Source of the DNA: Ruminococcaceae bacterium UBA2857
GTDB lineage: Bacteria; Bacillota; Clostridia; Oscillospirales; Acutalibacteraceae
DNA: 64,000 bases
Direction of reading: 5' to 3'
Assembly: GCA_002350705.1 (NCBI GenBank)
Contig: DEFH01000053.1
Span: 129,758 to 193,757 of the forward strand
The notes below the pieces were generated by a model. The model worked only from the letters and a program-made list of their open reading frames with translations. It was not told the origin of the DNA and did no database searches. Positions within the stretch are counted from its first letter, which is position 1, and every line of letters starts with the position of its first letter. The translations under genes and the position numbers were made by a program. This document shows, in pieces, positions 16,000 to 24,550 of the stretch.

Positions 16000-16743
16000 T
16001 TATTTGGAATATTTCTTGGACTTGGAAGCAACCAGAGCTGTACCGAGAGCAGCAGCACCGATGATAGCGAATACGGCTGCTGTTGCAGCAGAATCACCTG
16101 TGTTTACACCGGGAGCAGCGGACTGCTGAGAAGCCTGCTGAGACTGCTGGGGAGCAACGGACTGCTGGGACTGCTGGGGAGCAACGGACTGCTGGGACTG
16201 CTGAGATTCCTGAGAAGGCTCTTCCGGTGTACCTGTCTTGGTAAGAACATAGTAAGAGAAGTGAGGAGCTTTGCAGGAAAGCTTGTTGCCGTCAGCATCA
16301 GCGAGTTTCACGAGACCGCTTGCTTCATCAAAGATATAAAGTGTCTCATAGGCAGTAGTAGTGGTTGTAACAGTCATGTCAACGCCTACACTGTTGAAAG
16401 ATACGTTATTGCCGTCTTCATCGAGGAAGAAGATGTCGAGAATTTCAGAAGTAGCGACATCCGGAAGAGCTGCGACAGCTGCTTCGATATCAACATTTGT
16501 GATAGTAGCGGCACCGAAAGTAAGAGCTTCACCGGCTGCGATAGCATCGGCAGGAACGTCTGCATCGATAGATACATCGTTGATGTCAACGTGGAAATGG
16601 GTAACTTTACCGAGTTCGACAACAACGGTATCTTTAGCTGTAGCATCGGTTACGCCGGGGGCAATCGCACTAACAGATACTGCAGAAGCAGAAACGGCAA
16701 CGGCTGCTGCAAGAGCAGCTACCAAGCATTTTTTAGTGTTCAT
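16000..16743 (-). CDS. Surface protein with Gln/Ser repeats and NTGD-type sorting tail
   Basis: The 247-residue protein has a signal peptide (MNTKKCLVAALAAAVAVSAS, cleavage near VSA-IAPG). A beta-rich domain with many Asp, Val and Thr follows (about residues 30-175). Next is a low-complexity linker in which VAPQQSQQS is repeated (27-base DNA repeats near 16135-16205). The end, PGVNTGDS then a hydrophobic helix (AATAAVFAIIGAAALGTALVA) and SKSKKYSK, looks like a sortase or cell-wall sorting signal. No sortase is in the window. Domain function is not recognised. The start follows TAGGAGGATG on the reverse strand. Confidence 0.8.
   Translation of the reverse strand: MNTKKCLVAALAAAVAVSASAVSVSAIAPGVTDATAKDTVVVELGKVTHFHVDINDVSIDADVPADAIAAGEALTFGAATITNVDIEAAVAALPDVATSEILDIFFLDEDGNNVSFNSVGVDMTVTTTTTAYETLYIFDEASGLVKLADADGNKLSCKAPHFSYYVLTKTGTPEEPSQESQQSQQSVAPQQSQQSVAPQQSQQASQQSAAPGVNTGDSAATAAVFAIIGAAALGTALVASKSKKYSK
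16130..16205. repeat. 27-base in-gene tandem repeat encoding Gln/Ser linker
   Basis: Units of the kind GACTGCTGGGACTGCTGGGG plus AGCAACG recur two to three times in phase with the codons of the surface protein. Copy number in such linkers commonly varies between strains. Confidence 0.75.
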
Positions 16744-16789
16744 GATAAACATCCTCCTAAAATTAAATATAATGATTCTGAACAACCAT

Positions 16790-16819
16790 ATCATATCACA
16801 ACCGTTACAAGTTTGTCAA
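16790..16819 (-). promoter_or_regulatory. Promoter of the QS-repeat surface protein
   Basis: On the reverse strand TTGACA (16819-16814) and TATGAT (16795-16790) are 18 bases apart. Confidence 0.75.
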
Positions 16820-16916
16820 TAATTATATCGAAAAATGTACGTTTTTTTATTTGGTAAAGACAGGAAAAAAATAAATTTAGATATTTGTGATATGAAATCG
16901 AGAATGATTATTGTTT

Positions 16917-18080
16917 TTATAGAGACAGAAACTGACGAATTTCCTTGGAACCGTCGAAACGGAGCCATATATCATAGGGAACGGCACCGTGGGCGTTTTC
17001 AAACAGACCGTAATAGAAGTGGAAATAGGACAGTATCAGAATGACGGTCAAAAAGCCGACAGCAAGGATTTTCTTTTGTTTGTCGGAGGTCAGTTCCATC
17101 GTTTTGCCGCCAAAGGATGCCTGAATTCCTTTGGCACAGAGGGAACGGTAAATGACAGGCACCAGCAGAATCAGAAAGATGACAAAGTAATAGGAAAGTC
17201 TTTCAATAATGCTGTGTTTGGACATGGTGACCATTAAAATCGTACAAATCAGAGAAAGATTGATAAGATACTTGTTTTCGTTTGTGACGTTGAGGGTTCC
17301 CCATTTCACAAGGAGAAATGCCGCCGCTGTCACGGCAAGCGGAACGATGGCATAAACGAAAGACAAACCTTCTTTGATGAAAACCGTGTTGCTGTATTCC
17401 TCATGGTAAAAGGTTGTCAGAATATTGATAAAGCCCTCGGATGCCATGTAGAACCACAGAATCAAATAACCGTATACAATCAGTTCTTTGAGTTTGGGCT
17501 GCATTTTAATCAGGAAGTAAACAGGCAGCATGACCAGAACGGTCTGATGGAAAAGAGATGCGAACAGAATGGTCACTGCAAAGGCAATGAATTTATTTTT
17601 TTTGATGAACAGCCATGCCAGCATGACAAAGGAAACCGCAATCATCTGACGCAGGAAGTTGAATTCCATAAAGAAAATAAACAGATTGATATAAAGAATC
17701 GTAGAAATCCAGGGGGTTTCGGAATTTCTTGCAATGAAGACAGCCGCAGGAATAATGGCAAGGAAACTCAGAAAACCAATATACCAGATATAGCTTGGCA
17801 GTATCAGTCCCAGCACCTTTGTCAGCAGGACAAAGCCGATTTCCCAGTCTTTGTAAGTCAGGCTGCTGAAACCCTCGGCGGAGATCTGCTGAAATCCTAC
17901 CGCATACATATTGTAGTCATAGCCGATCTGATTTCGCAGCACCATGACCAGCAGCAGTTGTGTAAAGGCAATGCAGACAAAAACAATATTTTTGGTTTTG
18001 GAGGGCTTTTTAAAACAGAACAGCCACGCCCACAGCCATAAAAGCAAATGATTCAAAGTATAAAACAGCAACAAAAACAA
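16917..18080 (-). CDS. EpsG family membrane protein (polysaccharide polymerase-like)
   Basis: A 387-residue protein with ten or more membrane helices. The EpsG features include LRNQIGYDYNMYAVGFQQI near residue 50, the membrane-edge FNFLRQMIAVSFVMLAW, and FASLFHQTVLVMLPVY with a conserved His-Gln. EpsG proteins are thought to act as Wzy-like polymerases of exopolysaccharides. The gene follows the initiating phosphotransferase by 17 bases on the reverse strand. No clear terminator is seen after it; the stretch 16820-16916 is AT-rich and otherwise empty. Confidence 0.88.
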   Translation of the reverse strand: MFLLLFYTLNHLLLWLWAWLFCFKKPSKTKNIVFVCIAFTQLLLVMVLRNQIGYDYNMYAVGFQQISAEGFSSLTYKDWEIGFVLLTKVLGLILPSYIWYIGFLSFLAIIPAAVFIARNSETPWISTILYINLFIFFMEFNFLRQMIAVSFVMLAWLFIKKNKFIAFAVTILFASLFHQTVLVMLPVYFLIKMQPKLKELIVYGYLILWFYMASEGFINILTTFYHEEYSNTVFIKEGLSFVYAIVPLAVTAAAFLLVKWGTLNVTNENKYLINLSLICTILMVTMSKHSIIERLSYYFVIFLILLVPVIYRSLCAKGIQASFGGKTMELTSDKQKKILAVGFLTVILILSYFHFYYGLFENAHGAVPYDIWLRFDGSKEIRQFLSL

Positions 18081-18097
18081 CTCCTGTCAAAACAAAT

Positions 18098-19492
18098 CTA
18101 ACGGGCATTTTTGGAAAAAATGCCTTTGGTGAGAGTCTTCAGCAAAATTTTGATGTCAAAGCCGACAGACCAGTTTTCAATGTAATATAAATCATATCGG
18201 ATACGTTCTTCAATAGAGGTATCACCTCCACGCAGGTCGTTGACCTGTGCCCAGCCGGTAATGCCGGGTTTGACATAATGTTTGACCATATAGGAAGGAA
18301 TGGATTTCCGGAAATGCTCCACATAGTACGGAATTTCCGGACGGGGACCGACAAGACTCATATCGCCTTTCAGGACATTGAAAAGCTGCGGCAGTTCGTC
18401 GATACTGAATTTTCGGATAAAGGCTCCGAAACGGGTACAGCGTTCATCATTTTTTTCTGTCATGGAAAGATCTCCCTCTGTTTCGACTCTCATGGAACGG
18501 AATTTGTACATGGTAAAGGGACGGTTGGACATTCCCACACGTTCCTGCTTGAAGATGACACTTCCGGGAGAGGTAATTTTGATAATCACTGCGGTGATCA
18601 GCATGAGAGGCGACAGAAAAATCAACATCAAAAAGGAAATAACAATGTCCAGTATCCGTTTGATGAATTTGTTGAATGTATTTTCAAGCGGCACGTTCCG
18701 TATGCTCAGCAGAGGAAGTCCGTCAAAGCTCGAAATATAGATTCTGGAAGAAAAACTTGCAAACATATTGGGCAGGATGGAAAATTTAATCCCCCAGTTT
18801 TCACATATCGCCATCAGATGGTCTAATGAAGGCTGGAGCTTGTCGGAAAGCATAATCACAGCTTCATCAGGCGGAGCTGTTTTAAAGAAAGAAGAAATCT
18901 TTTTGAAATTGCCCAGATAGGGAATTTTCAGTTGTGAGTGAGGAGCAGCGGCAAAATATCCCGAAAGTTCAAAGCCCAAATCAGGCGAAGTCTGTACTTT
19001 GTCGACGAAATTTTCCGTACAGTTATTGACACCGATAATGGCAATATATTTTTTATTGTAGCCCCGGCTTCTCATGTACTTGAGGATACTTCTCAGCACG
19101 GCACGGTAAAACAGTGAAATGAACGTATTGATAAAATAATAAATAATAATGATGATCTGAAATTGAAAAAGCCTTGCCGTAACAATCGCAATGAAGATTT
19201 GTGCAATGCAAAGCACGATCCCCGATTTGAGCACATTGGAAGCCTCTTCCAAAAAGCTGGTGGAACGATAGGAACGATACAGATCATACGCTCTGTTAAA
19301 CAATATCTGACATACTGCTACCGCAGCGAGTACGGAAACAATGATTCCAATGTCATAGCCGTATTCATACAGCAGATCATTTCCGAAAATATACTTATAA
19401 GCAAAATACGAGGCAGTACAGCTTGAAAAACTGATAAAAATATCCATTGTCACATGGACAGCGTTGAGTTTTCCTTGATTTTGCTTGATCAA
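18098..19492 (-). CDS. Polyprenyl-phosphate sugar phosphotransferase (exopolysaccharide initiation)
   Basis: This protein starts a surface glycan by moving a sugar-1-phosphate to undecaprenyl phosphate. Four N-terminal membrane helices and a CoA-binding-like middle domain (YIAIIGVNNCTE) precede a fifth helix and the catalytic domain (FKRILDIVISFLMLIFLSPLM, VIFKQERVGMSNRPFTMYKFRSM, DELPQLFNVLKGDMSLVGPRPE, KPGITGWAQV). An ATG lies at 19525, but the promoter places the transcript start on top of it. TTG 19492 with AGGTGA seven bases upstream is the better start and gives about 464 residues. It pairs with the EpsG gene. Confidence 0.92.
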   Translation of the reverse strand: MIKQNQGKLNAVHVTMDIFISFSSCTASYFAYKYIFGNDLLYEYGYDIGIIVSVLAAVAVCQILFNRAYDLYRSYRSTSFLEEASNVLKSGIVLCIAQIFIAIVTARLFQFQIIIIIYYFINTFISLFYRAVLRSILKYMRSRGYNKKYIAIIGVNNCTENFVDKVQTSPDLGFELSGYFAAAPHSQLKIPYLGNFKKISSFFKTAPPDEAVIMLSDKLQPSLDHLMAICENWGIKFSILPNMFASFSSRIYISSFDGLPLLSIRNVPLENTFNKFIKRILDIVISFLMLIFLSPLMLITAVIIKITSPGSVIFKQERVGMSNRPFTMYKFRSMRVETEGDLSMTEKNDERCTRFGAFIRKFSIDELPQLFNVLKGDMSLVGPRPEIPYYVEHFRKSIPSYMVKHYVKPGITGWAQVNDLRGGDTSIEERIRYDLYYIENWSVGFDIKILLKTLTKGIFSKNAR

Positions 19493-19529
19493 TTCACTTT
19501 CACCTGCCTTTTCATGCGTACACATTCTT

Positions 19530-19558
19530 ATTTTAATATATCAAATTATGATAGTCAA
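19530..19558 (-). promoter_or_regulatory. Promoter of the phosphotransferase/EpsG operon
   Basis: On the reverse strand TTGACT (19558-19553) and TAAAAT (19535-19530) have a 17-base spacer. The predicted start of transcription is about 19523. Confidence 0.65.
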
Positions 19559-19618
19559 CCCTTTTTCACGACAGAGAACAGGCAATTTTTTTGTCATAAA
19601 TTATGTTAAAAAATATGA

Positions 19619-19647
19619 TAGACAAGATTGCTTGATAATGTTATAAT
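19619..19647 (+). promoter_or_regulatory. Promoter of the ABC exporter operon
   Basis: TAGACA (19619-19624) and TATAAT (19642-19647) have a 17-base spacer. It diverges from the phosphotransferase promoter about 60 bases away. Confidence 0.65.
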
Positions 19648-19680
19648 GAATTTGTATTATAAACTACGGGAGTTGGAAAG

Positions 19681-20460
19681 ATGTTCACAAAAGGTATCAA
19701 TGAATTTATGTATTATGTTCCTTTCCTGAAAGAGATTATCAAAAGGGACTTTAAAAAGAAATATTATAAATCCGTTCTGGGTGTCGCATGGTCCATGCTT
19801 AGTCCTCTGCTGATGATGGTGGTCATTACGATTATTTTTTCAACGCTTTTTAAGAGAGAGATTCCCTATTATCCGTCTTATTGGCTGGGAGGAAACCTGT
19901 TGTTTGCGTTTGCTATGGACGGCACCAACAGTGCGATGAACAGTATGGTCAACAATGCCTCCATGATTAAAAAAATGAAGATTCCGAATTATTTTTTCTG
20001 TATTTCCGGTGTTACACAGCATTTTATTACGGTCATTTTTTCACTTGTACCATATTTTGTCGTGTCAATGCTGATTGGTGTACCGCTGAGCTGGAAAATG
20101 CTGTTGATTTTCTTTCCGATTATACTGGTATATATCTTCACGCTGGGACTGGGAATGTTCCTTTGTGCCTACGGTACATTTCTGAGAGACCTCAATTATC
20201 TGTATCACATTGTAAGAAGAGTCTGGCTGTATGTGACACCGATTTTTTATCCGATTGACATTATCCCGGAACAGTTCCGCTTTTTGTTTGAGCTGAATCC
20301 TATTTATGTGTATATTTCCATTTTCCGTGATTTTGCACTCAATGATACCATGCCTTCGGAGAGAATGATTATTGTTGCTACTTTTTACAGTATCCTGACG
20401 CTGATTCTGGGCATTACGACATTCAGGGAAAAGGAAGACCGTTTCTTCCTGTATATATGA
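19681..20460 (+). CDS. Polysaccharide ABC exporter, permease (Wzm/TagG type)
   Basis: A 259-residue ABC-2 permease with six membrane helices. The N-terminal amphipathic region FLKEIIKRDFKKKYYKSVLGVAWSMLSPL is the mark of the Wzm/TagG/KpsM group, which exports O-antigen, teichoic acid or capsule. WLYVTPIFYPIDIIPE is the conserved periplasm-side segment. The ATPase partner begins nine bases downstream. It heads a six-gene operon with glycan genes. Confidence 0.93.
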   Translation: MFTKGINEFMYYVPFLKEIIKRDFKKKYYKSVLGVAWSMLSPLLMMVVITIIFSTLFKREIPYYPSYWLGGNLLFAFAMDGTNSAMNSMVNNASMIKKMKIPNYFFCISGVTQHFITVIFSLVPYFVVSMLIGVPLSWKMLLIFFPIILVYIFTLGLGMFLCAYGTFLRDLNYLYHIVRRVWLYVTPIFYPIDIIPEQFRFLFELNPIYVYISIFRDFALNDTMPSERMIIVATFYSILTLILGITTFREKEDRFFLYI

Positions 20461-20469
20461 GGTGAAAAA

Positions 20470-21294
20470 ATGATGATAGATATTTCAAGGGAAGCGGTAG
20501 AAATTGTCAATCCTGTGATTAACAGGAGTCTGAGAACGGATGATTTGGATGATGAGGAAATTTGTATTGATGTACGCAACGTGTCCGTACTGTTCAATCT
20601 CAGCAAAAACCGTGAAGACGGTCTGAAAGAATATTTTATTAACAGAATTAAGGGCAAAGTGGGCTATGATGAATTCTGGGCACTGCGAAATATCAGCCTT
20701 CAGGTGCATAAAGGAGATGCCCTGGCTTTTATCGGACGCAACGGCTCAGGCAAATCCACTCTGCTGAAAACCATTGCAGGCATTATCAAGCCCACACGAG
20801 GCAGCATTACAGTCAACGGCACAATTGCACCGTTGATTGAAATCAGCGGCGGTTTTGACCGTTCTCTTTCGGCAAGGGAAAATATCTTTCTTGTGGGAGC
20901 CATGCACGGACACACCAAAAAATATATGAAAAAGCGTTTTGATGAAATTGTGGAATTTGCCGAAATACAGCGTTTTGTAGATGTGCCGATGAAAAACTAT
21001 TCTTCGGGTATGGTGGCAAGACTGGGATTCGCACTGGCAACCTGTGTCAATGCAGATATTATCATTGCAGATGAAGTCCTGTCTGTCGGTGATGCCAAAT
21101 TCCGCATGAAGTGTGAGGAACGTATTCAGCAAATGCTGAAAGCAGGAACCACGATTTTATATGTATCGCACAGTGCCGCACAGGTGAAAAAAATCTGCCG
21201 TACAGCGGTATGGCTTGACAAGGGACAAATTATTGATACGGGTACGGCTGCGGAAATCAGTGATAAATATATGCAGTCTCTGAAAAAGGAATGA
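20470..21294 (+). CDS. Polysaccharide ABC exporter, ATP-binding protein (Wzt/TagH type)
   Basis: A 274-residue ATPase. An N-terminal extension of about 55 residues leads to the Wzt-type phrase GYDEFWALRNISLQVHKGDALAFIGRNGSGKST (shown here only as two parts: ALRNISLQVHKGD and the Walker A GRNGSGKST). The Q-loop region, signature YSSGMVARLGFA and Walker B DIIIADEVLSVGD follow. It ends right after the nucleotide-binding domain, so it lacks the C-terminal glycan-recognition domain of O-antigen Wzt proteins. Substrate recognition must lie elsewhere. Confidence 0.93.
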   Translation: MMIDISREAVEIVNPVINRSLRTDDLDDEEICIDVRNVSVLFNLSKNREDGLKEYFINRIKGKVGYDEFWALRNISLQVHKGDALAFIGRNGSGKSTLLKTIAGIIKPTRGSITVNGTIAPLIEISGGFDRSLSARENIFLVGAMHGHTKKYMKKRFDEIVEFAEIQRFVDVPMKNYSSGMVARLGFALATCVNADIIIADEVLSVGDAKFRMKCEERIQQMLKAGTTILYVSHSAAQVKKICRTAVWLDKGQIIDTGTAAEISDKYMQSLKKE

Positions 21295-21300
21295 TATAGT

Positions 21301-22407
21301 TTGAAAAAAATCCTGATTTGTGCATCGAGAGTGTCGCATATCCTGAATTTTCACCTGCCCTACATACAGTATTTTAAGAATAGGGGATATATCGTGGATA
21401 TTGCCGTGCAGGGTATGACCGATCACCCGTTGATTGACCACTGCTATGATATGCGGTTTACCAAAAATCCTCTGTCGCCTGACAATCTCAGAACCATCCG
21501 TCAGCTCAGACAACTGATTGTTGTCAACGGATATGATATGATGTATTCCAATTCCACGCTTGCGGGAGCAGCAGCAAGGCTGGCTGTCAAGGGAATGAAA
21601 CAGAGACCGTATTGTATACATATCTCACATGGGTATATGTTCAAAGAGCATGGCGGTTTAAAATCCCGTGTCTATTTGTATGCGGAAAAGCTGACAAAAA
21701 ATGTTACGGATGATTTAATTGTGATGAATCGGGAAGATTGGACACTTGCCCGGAAATATCAGCTGGGAAAGAAGATACATTATATATATGGCATGGGATT
21801 GGATGAAGAAAAATTTCCTGTCATCTCACAGAAAGAAAAAAAACGTATCCGACACTCTATGAATATTTCCGACAGTGACAAAATGCTCCTGTGTGTGGGA
21901 GAATTTTCCGACAGAAAAAATCAGACTGCCATTATTACAGCTTTGAATGATTTGGTGAAAATACATAAAAATATTATGCTGGTGCTGGCAGGAGAGGGAA
22001 ACACGCTGGAAAGCTGCCGACAGCTTGTACATGAATATGAATTGGACAGATATGTTCGTTTTCGGGGACAGGTGCAGGACACAGCACCGCTTTACAGGTG
22101 CAGTGATTTGCTTGTTACAGCCGCAAAAATGGAAGGCTTGCCGTTCAATGTCATGGAAGCATTGTACTGTGGGGTGCCTGTTGTGGCAAGCTCCGTCAAA
22201 GGTCATGCCGACCTGATACGCAATGGCGAAAACGGCTTGCTGACAGATCATCTTTTGCAGTCGCTTGACAGAATTCTGTCAGACAGTGCCTTGTATGAAA
22301 AACTGAAAGCCAATGCCTTTCTTGACGAAAAATATCTGCTGAAAAACGCTCAGCCTGCACTTTTGAAAATACTTGACAGGGAATACAGGGAGGAGATCAC
22401 CGTATGA
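21301..22407 (+). CDS. Glycosyltransferase, GT4 family (EpsD-like)
   Basis: A 368-residue GT-B enzyme without membrane helices. The N-terminal half resembles Glyco_trans_4-type domains (ILICASRVSHILNFHLPYIQYF; HISHGYMFKEHGG). The C-terminal half has the GT4 donor-binding pattern: LLCVGEFSDRKNQ, VLAGEGNTLESCR, VRFRGQVQD, and EGLPFNVMEALYCGVPVVASSVKGHADLI with the E-x7-E motif. It starts at TTG 21301, preceded by AAAGGAA. The sugar and linkage it makes are not evident. Confidence 0.9.
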   Translation: MKKILICASRVSHILNFHLPYIQYFKNRGYIVDIAVQGMTDHPLIDHCYDMRFTKNPLSPDNLRTIRQLRQLIVVNGYDMMYSNSTLAGAAARLAVKGMKQRPYCIHISHGYMFKEHGGLKSRVYLYAEKLTKNVTDDLIVMNREDWTLARKYQLGKKIHYIYGMGLDEEKFPVISQKEKKRIRHSMNISDSDKMLLCVGEFSDRKNQTAIITALNDLVKIHKNIMLVLAGEGNTLESCRQLVHEYELDRYVRFRGQVQDTAPLYRCSDLLVTAAKMEGLPFNVMEALYCGVPVVASSVKGHADLIRNGENGLLTDHLLQSLDRILSDSALYEKLKANAFLDEKYLLKNAQPALLKILDREYREEITV

Positions 22408-23672
22408 AAAAACAGCTCATCTGCATGGTTTTGATATTGGCAGCCGTTTGCTGTATGTTTGGTATCTGTGCCCATGCGGAAGAAGATCGGCTCACCATGA
22501 ATATGGAAACCGTCAATCTTTATATAAACCAAAGCTATCAGCTCTGGGCAACGGGAACTACAGAAGAAGTTCTGTTTCACTCGGAAAATACCAAAATTGC
22601 CGAAGTCAGCGGTGACGGAGTCGTGACAGCTAAGGCTCTCGGCACCACAAAAATTATTGTACAGACCGATTCGGGAATGACAGCAGAGTGTACCGTCAAT
22701 GTTCTCAACGGTGTTTCTCCGAAAGAACTGATACTCAATACACAGGATATTACGCTCAAAGAGGGAGAAAGCTACACTCTCAAAGCGGAAATCAAACCTG
22801 CCGAAGCAAGTCAGACAATGACTTTTACAAGCTCCGACAATGCCGTGGTACGGGTGGACAAGAACGGCTATATGAAAGCCCTCAAAGCGGGTGTGGCTGT
22901 CATTACCGTGACAACCTCCAGTGATGCCGTTTCCAAAAAGTGCATTGTCAAAGTCAATGCCGATACAGAAACCGAACAAACAGCCGTTACGGTCAAAGGT
23001 TCTCTATACAGCATTACAGGCGAAAAAAAAACGCAGATGTTTGTGGAACTCCGCAATTCAAGCGGATTCAAGCGTGTGGAAACAGATGAAAACGGTATGT
23101 TTTCCGTTCAGAAAGTCAGGCAGGGAGATTATGCTTTGCTCGTGTACAAGGGCGAAAAGGATGTCAACCCCGTTTCCAAAGCACAGATTTCCGTTGGCAT
23201 CTATCATCTGAATATTTCCTGTATTATGAACGGCAGTGAACTGGTTGTTTTGTATCAGAAAAACAATACCGATTCGGAAATCAAGGAATTGATTCTCACT
23301 TCCAAAGAAGTGTCCCTGCATAAAGGGGAAACTTATGATATGAATTACTATGCACGTCCGTCAGGTGCGGTACTTCCCACCGTGATGGGCGTATCCCAGG
23401 ATGAAACCATTGCAGCGGTAGATGCCGACGGACGTATTACAGCCCTTTCCGAGGGAAAAACAAGCATTACTTTTTCTACGCTGGACGGCAGACTCTCTCA
23501 GACGTGTCAGGTAGTTGTATCGGATTCCGACGGCAACCGATACAGCGGAGTGATAATTGCTGTGGAAAGTATACTGTTACTGGTGTTTGTGGGAGGGTTT
23601 CTGATTCGCTATCGCAAATTTATGAAACGCAGGGAAAAAGAAGAATTTGGTTTTGATGAAGGAGATGAATGA
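22404..23672 (+). CDS. Membrane-anchored protein with Big_2-type Ig-like domains
   Basis: A 422-residue surface protein. It has a signal peptide (MKKQLICMVLILAAVCCMF, cleavage near AHA), two Big_2-like domains (about residues 30-195), a middle beta domain like carboxypeptidase regulatory domains (VKGSLYSITG...GMFSVQKVRQGDYALLVYKG), a third Big_2-like domain (about 295-375), one C-terminal membrane helix (VIIAVESILLLVFVGGFLI) and a charged tail. It starts by ATGA overlap with the glycosyltransferase and is followed one base later by the cytidylyltransferase. Its place inside a glycan export operon is unexpected; it may help display or attach the polymer. Confidence 0.8.
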   Translation: MKKQLICMVLILAAVCCMFGICAHAEEDRLTMNMETVNLYINQSYQLWATGTTEEVLFHSENTKIAEVSGDGVVTAKALGTTKIIVQTDSGMTAECTVNVLNGVSPKELILNTQDITLKEGESYTLKAEIKPAEASQTMTFTSSDNAVVRVDKNGYMKALKAGVAVITVTTSSDAVSKKCIVKVNADTETEQTAVTVKGSLYSITGEKKTQMFVELRNSSGFKRVETDENGMFSVQKVRQGDYALLVYKGEKDVNPVSKAQISVGIYHLNISCIMNGSELVVLYQKNNTDSEIKELILTSKEVSLHKGETYDMNYYARPSGAVLPTVMGVSQDETIAAVDADGRITALSEGKTSITFSTLDGRLSQTCQVVVSDSDGNRYSGVIIAVESILLLVFVGGFLIRYRKFMKRREKEEFGFDEGDE

Positions 23673-23673
23673 C

Positions 23674-24372
23674 ATGATTCTTGCAGGAATCGTGGCAGGC
23701 GGAACAGGCTCCCGTATGGGAAACAGTGAACTGCCAAAACAGTTTTTGGAGCTTGCGGATAAGCCTGTATGGATTTATACGACCGAAAAGTTTGTGCCAT
23801 ATACCGATTTTATCATCATTGGCATGAATCCCGACTGGCTGGAATATGCACAGGCACAGAGACAAAAATATTTCCCCGACAGTGCCCCAATCGCAGTAAT
23901 TGCGGGGGGTTCGGACAGGAATGAAACTGTCGGCAATATGATCGCTTTTGCACAACAGAATCTGCATTGTCAAAACAACGATATTATTTTAACACATGAC
24001 GCTGTCAGACCGTTTGTGACAGAAAAAATGATACGGGACAGTCTTTCTCTCATTGAACAGTGTGATATTTGTACGACAGCTATTCCTGCCACAGATACGA
24101 TTGCCGTATCACATGACGGCAGTTGTGCCGACAGTTTCCCCGACCGTTCCGAAATGTTTCTGGTGCAGACTCCTCAGACATTCCGTATCGGTGATTTCAG
24201 CCGGATTTATGATACTCTTTCCGACGACGAAAAAAAAAGTGCGACAGATGTGTGCCGTCTGTTTCAGTCCAGAGGAAAAAAGGTCATGCTTACACAGGGA
24301 AGTCCCTCCAATATCAAACTGACCTATCCGCAGGACTATCAGACAGCTCAACTGATCGCAAAATCTTTTTAA
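23674..24372 (+). CDS. IspD/TarI family cytidylyltransferase
   Basis: A 232-residue nucleotidyltransferase. GIVAGGTGSRMG is the CTP-binding loop, followed by LPKQFLEL, ILTHDAVRPFVTEKMI and VQTPQTFRI. It could be IspD (MEP pathway) or TarI (ribitol-5-phosphate cytidylyltransferase). The phrases LPKQFLELADKPVWIYTTEKFV and TATDVCRLF-type spacing (here SATDVCRLF) look more like TarI to me, and so does the operon. A partner reductase (TarJ) is absent. ATG 23674 is chosen because AAGGAG at 23659-23664 would be too close to ATG 23665. Confidence 0.85.
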   Translation: MILAGIVAGGTGSRMGNSELPKQFLELADKPVWIYTTEKFVPYTDFIIIGMNPDWLEYAQAQRQKYFPDSAPIAVIAGGSDRNETVGNMIAFAQQNLHCQNNDIILTHDAVRPFVTEKMIRDSLSLIEQCDICTTAIPATDTIAVSHDGSCADSFPDRSEMFLVQTPQTFRIGDFSRIYDTLSDDEKKSATDVCRLFQSRGKKVMLTQGSPSNIKLTYPQDYQTAQLIAKSF

Positions 24373-24380
24373 TACTTCCC

Positions 24381-24425
24381 AAGCCGGTAAAACTTGTATG
24401 GAATAACAAGTTTTACCGGCTTTCG
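24381..24425 (+). terminator. Terminator after the polysaccharide export operon
   Basis: Stem AAGCCGGTAAAACTTGT pairs with ACAAGTTTTACCGGCTT around a short loop, ending in TTTC. Confidence 0.85.
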
Positions 24426-24475
24426 TGATATGAAACAAGAATCATGAATAATATTTTAATATTATTTTTCAGACG

Positions 24476-24504
24476 TTGATTTTTGTTGAAAAATATGGTT
24501 TAAT
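24476..24504 (+). promoter_or_regulatory. Promoter of the V-ATPase operon
   Basis: TTGATT (24476-24481) and TTTAAT (24499-24504) are 17 bases apart; the following GGGGAGGGAAA is the Shine-Dalgarno of the first gene. Confidence 0.55.
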
Positions 24505-24550
24505 ATAAACGGCATATTTTTTATTATCAGAAATCAGGGGAGGGAAATGT

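Noticed and set aside
16130..16205. Direct repeats as a possible CRISPR array
   Set aside because: The units are adjacent, in phase with codons, and have no spacers; they encode a Gln/Ser linker.
19493..19525. ATG 19525 as start of the phosphotransferase
   Set aside because: The predicted transcript starts at about that base and no Shine-Dalgarno precedes it. TTG 19492 has one.
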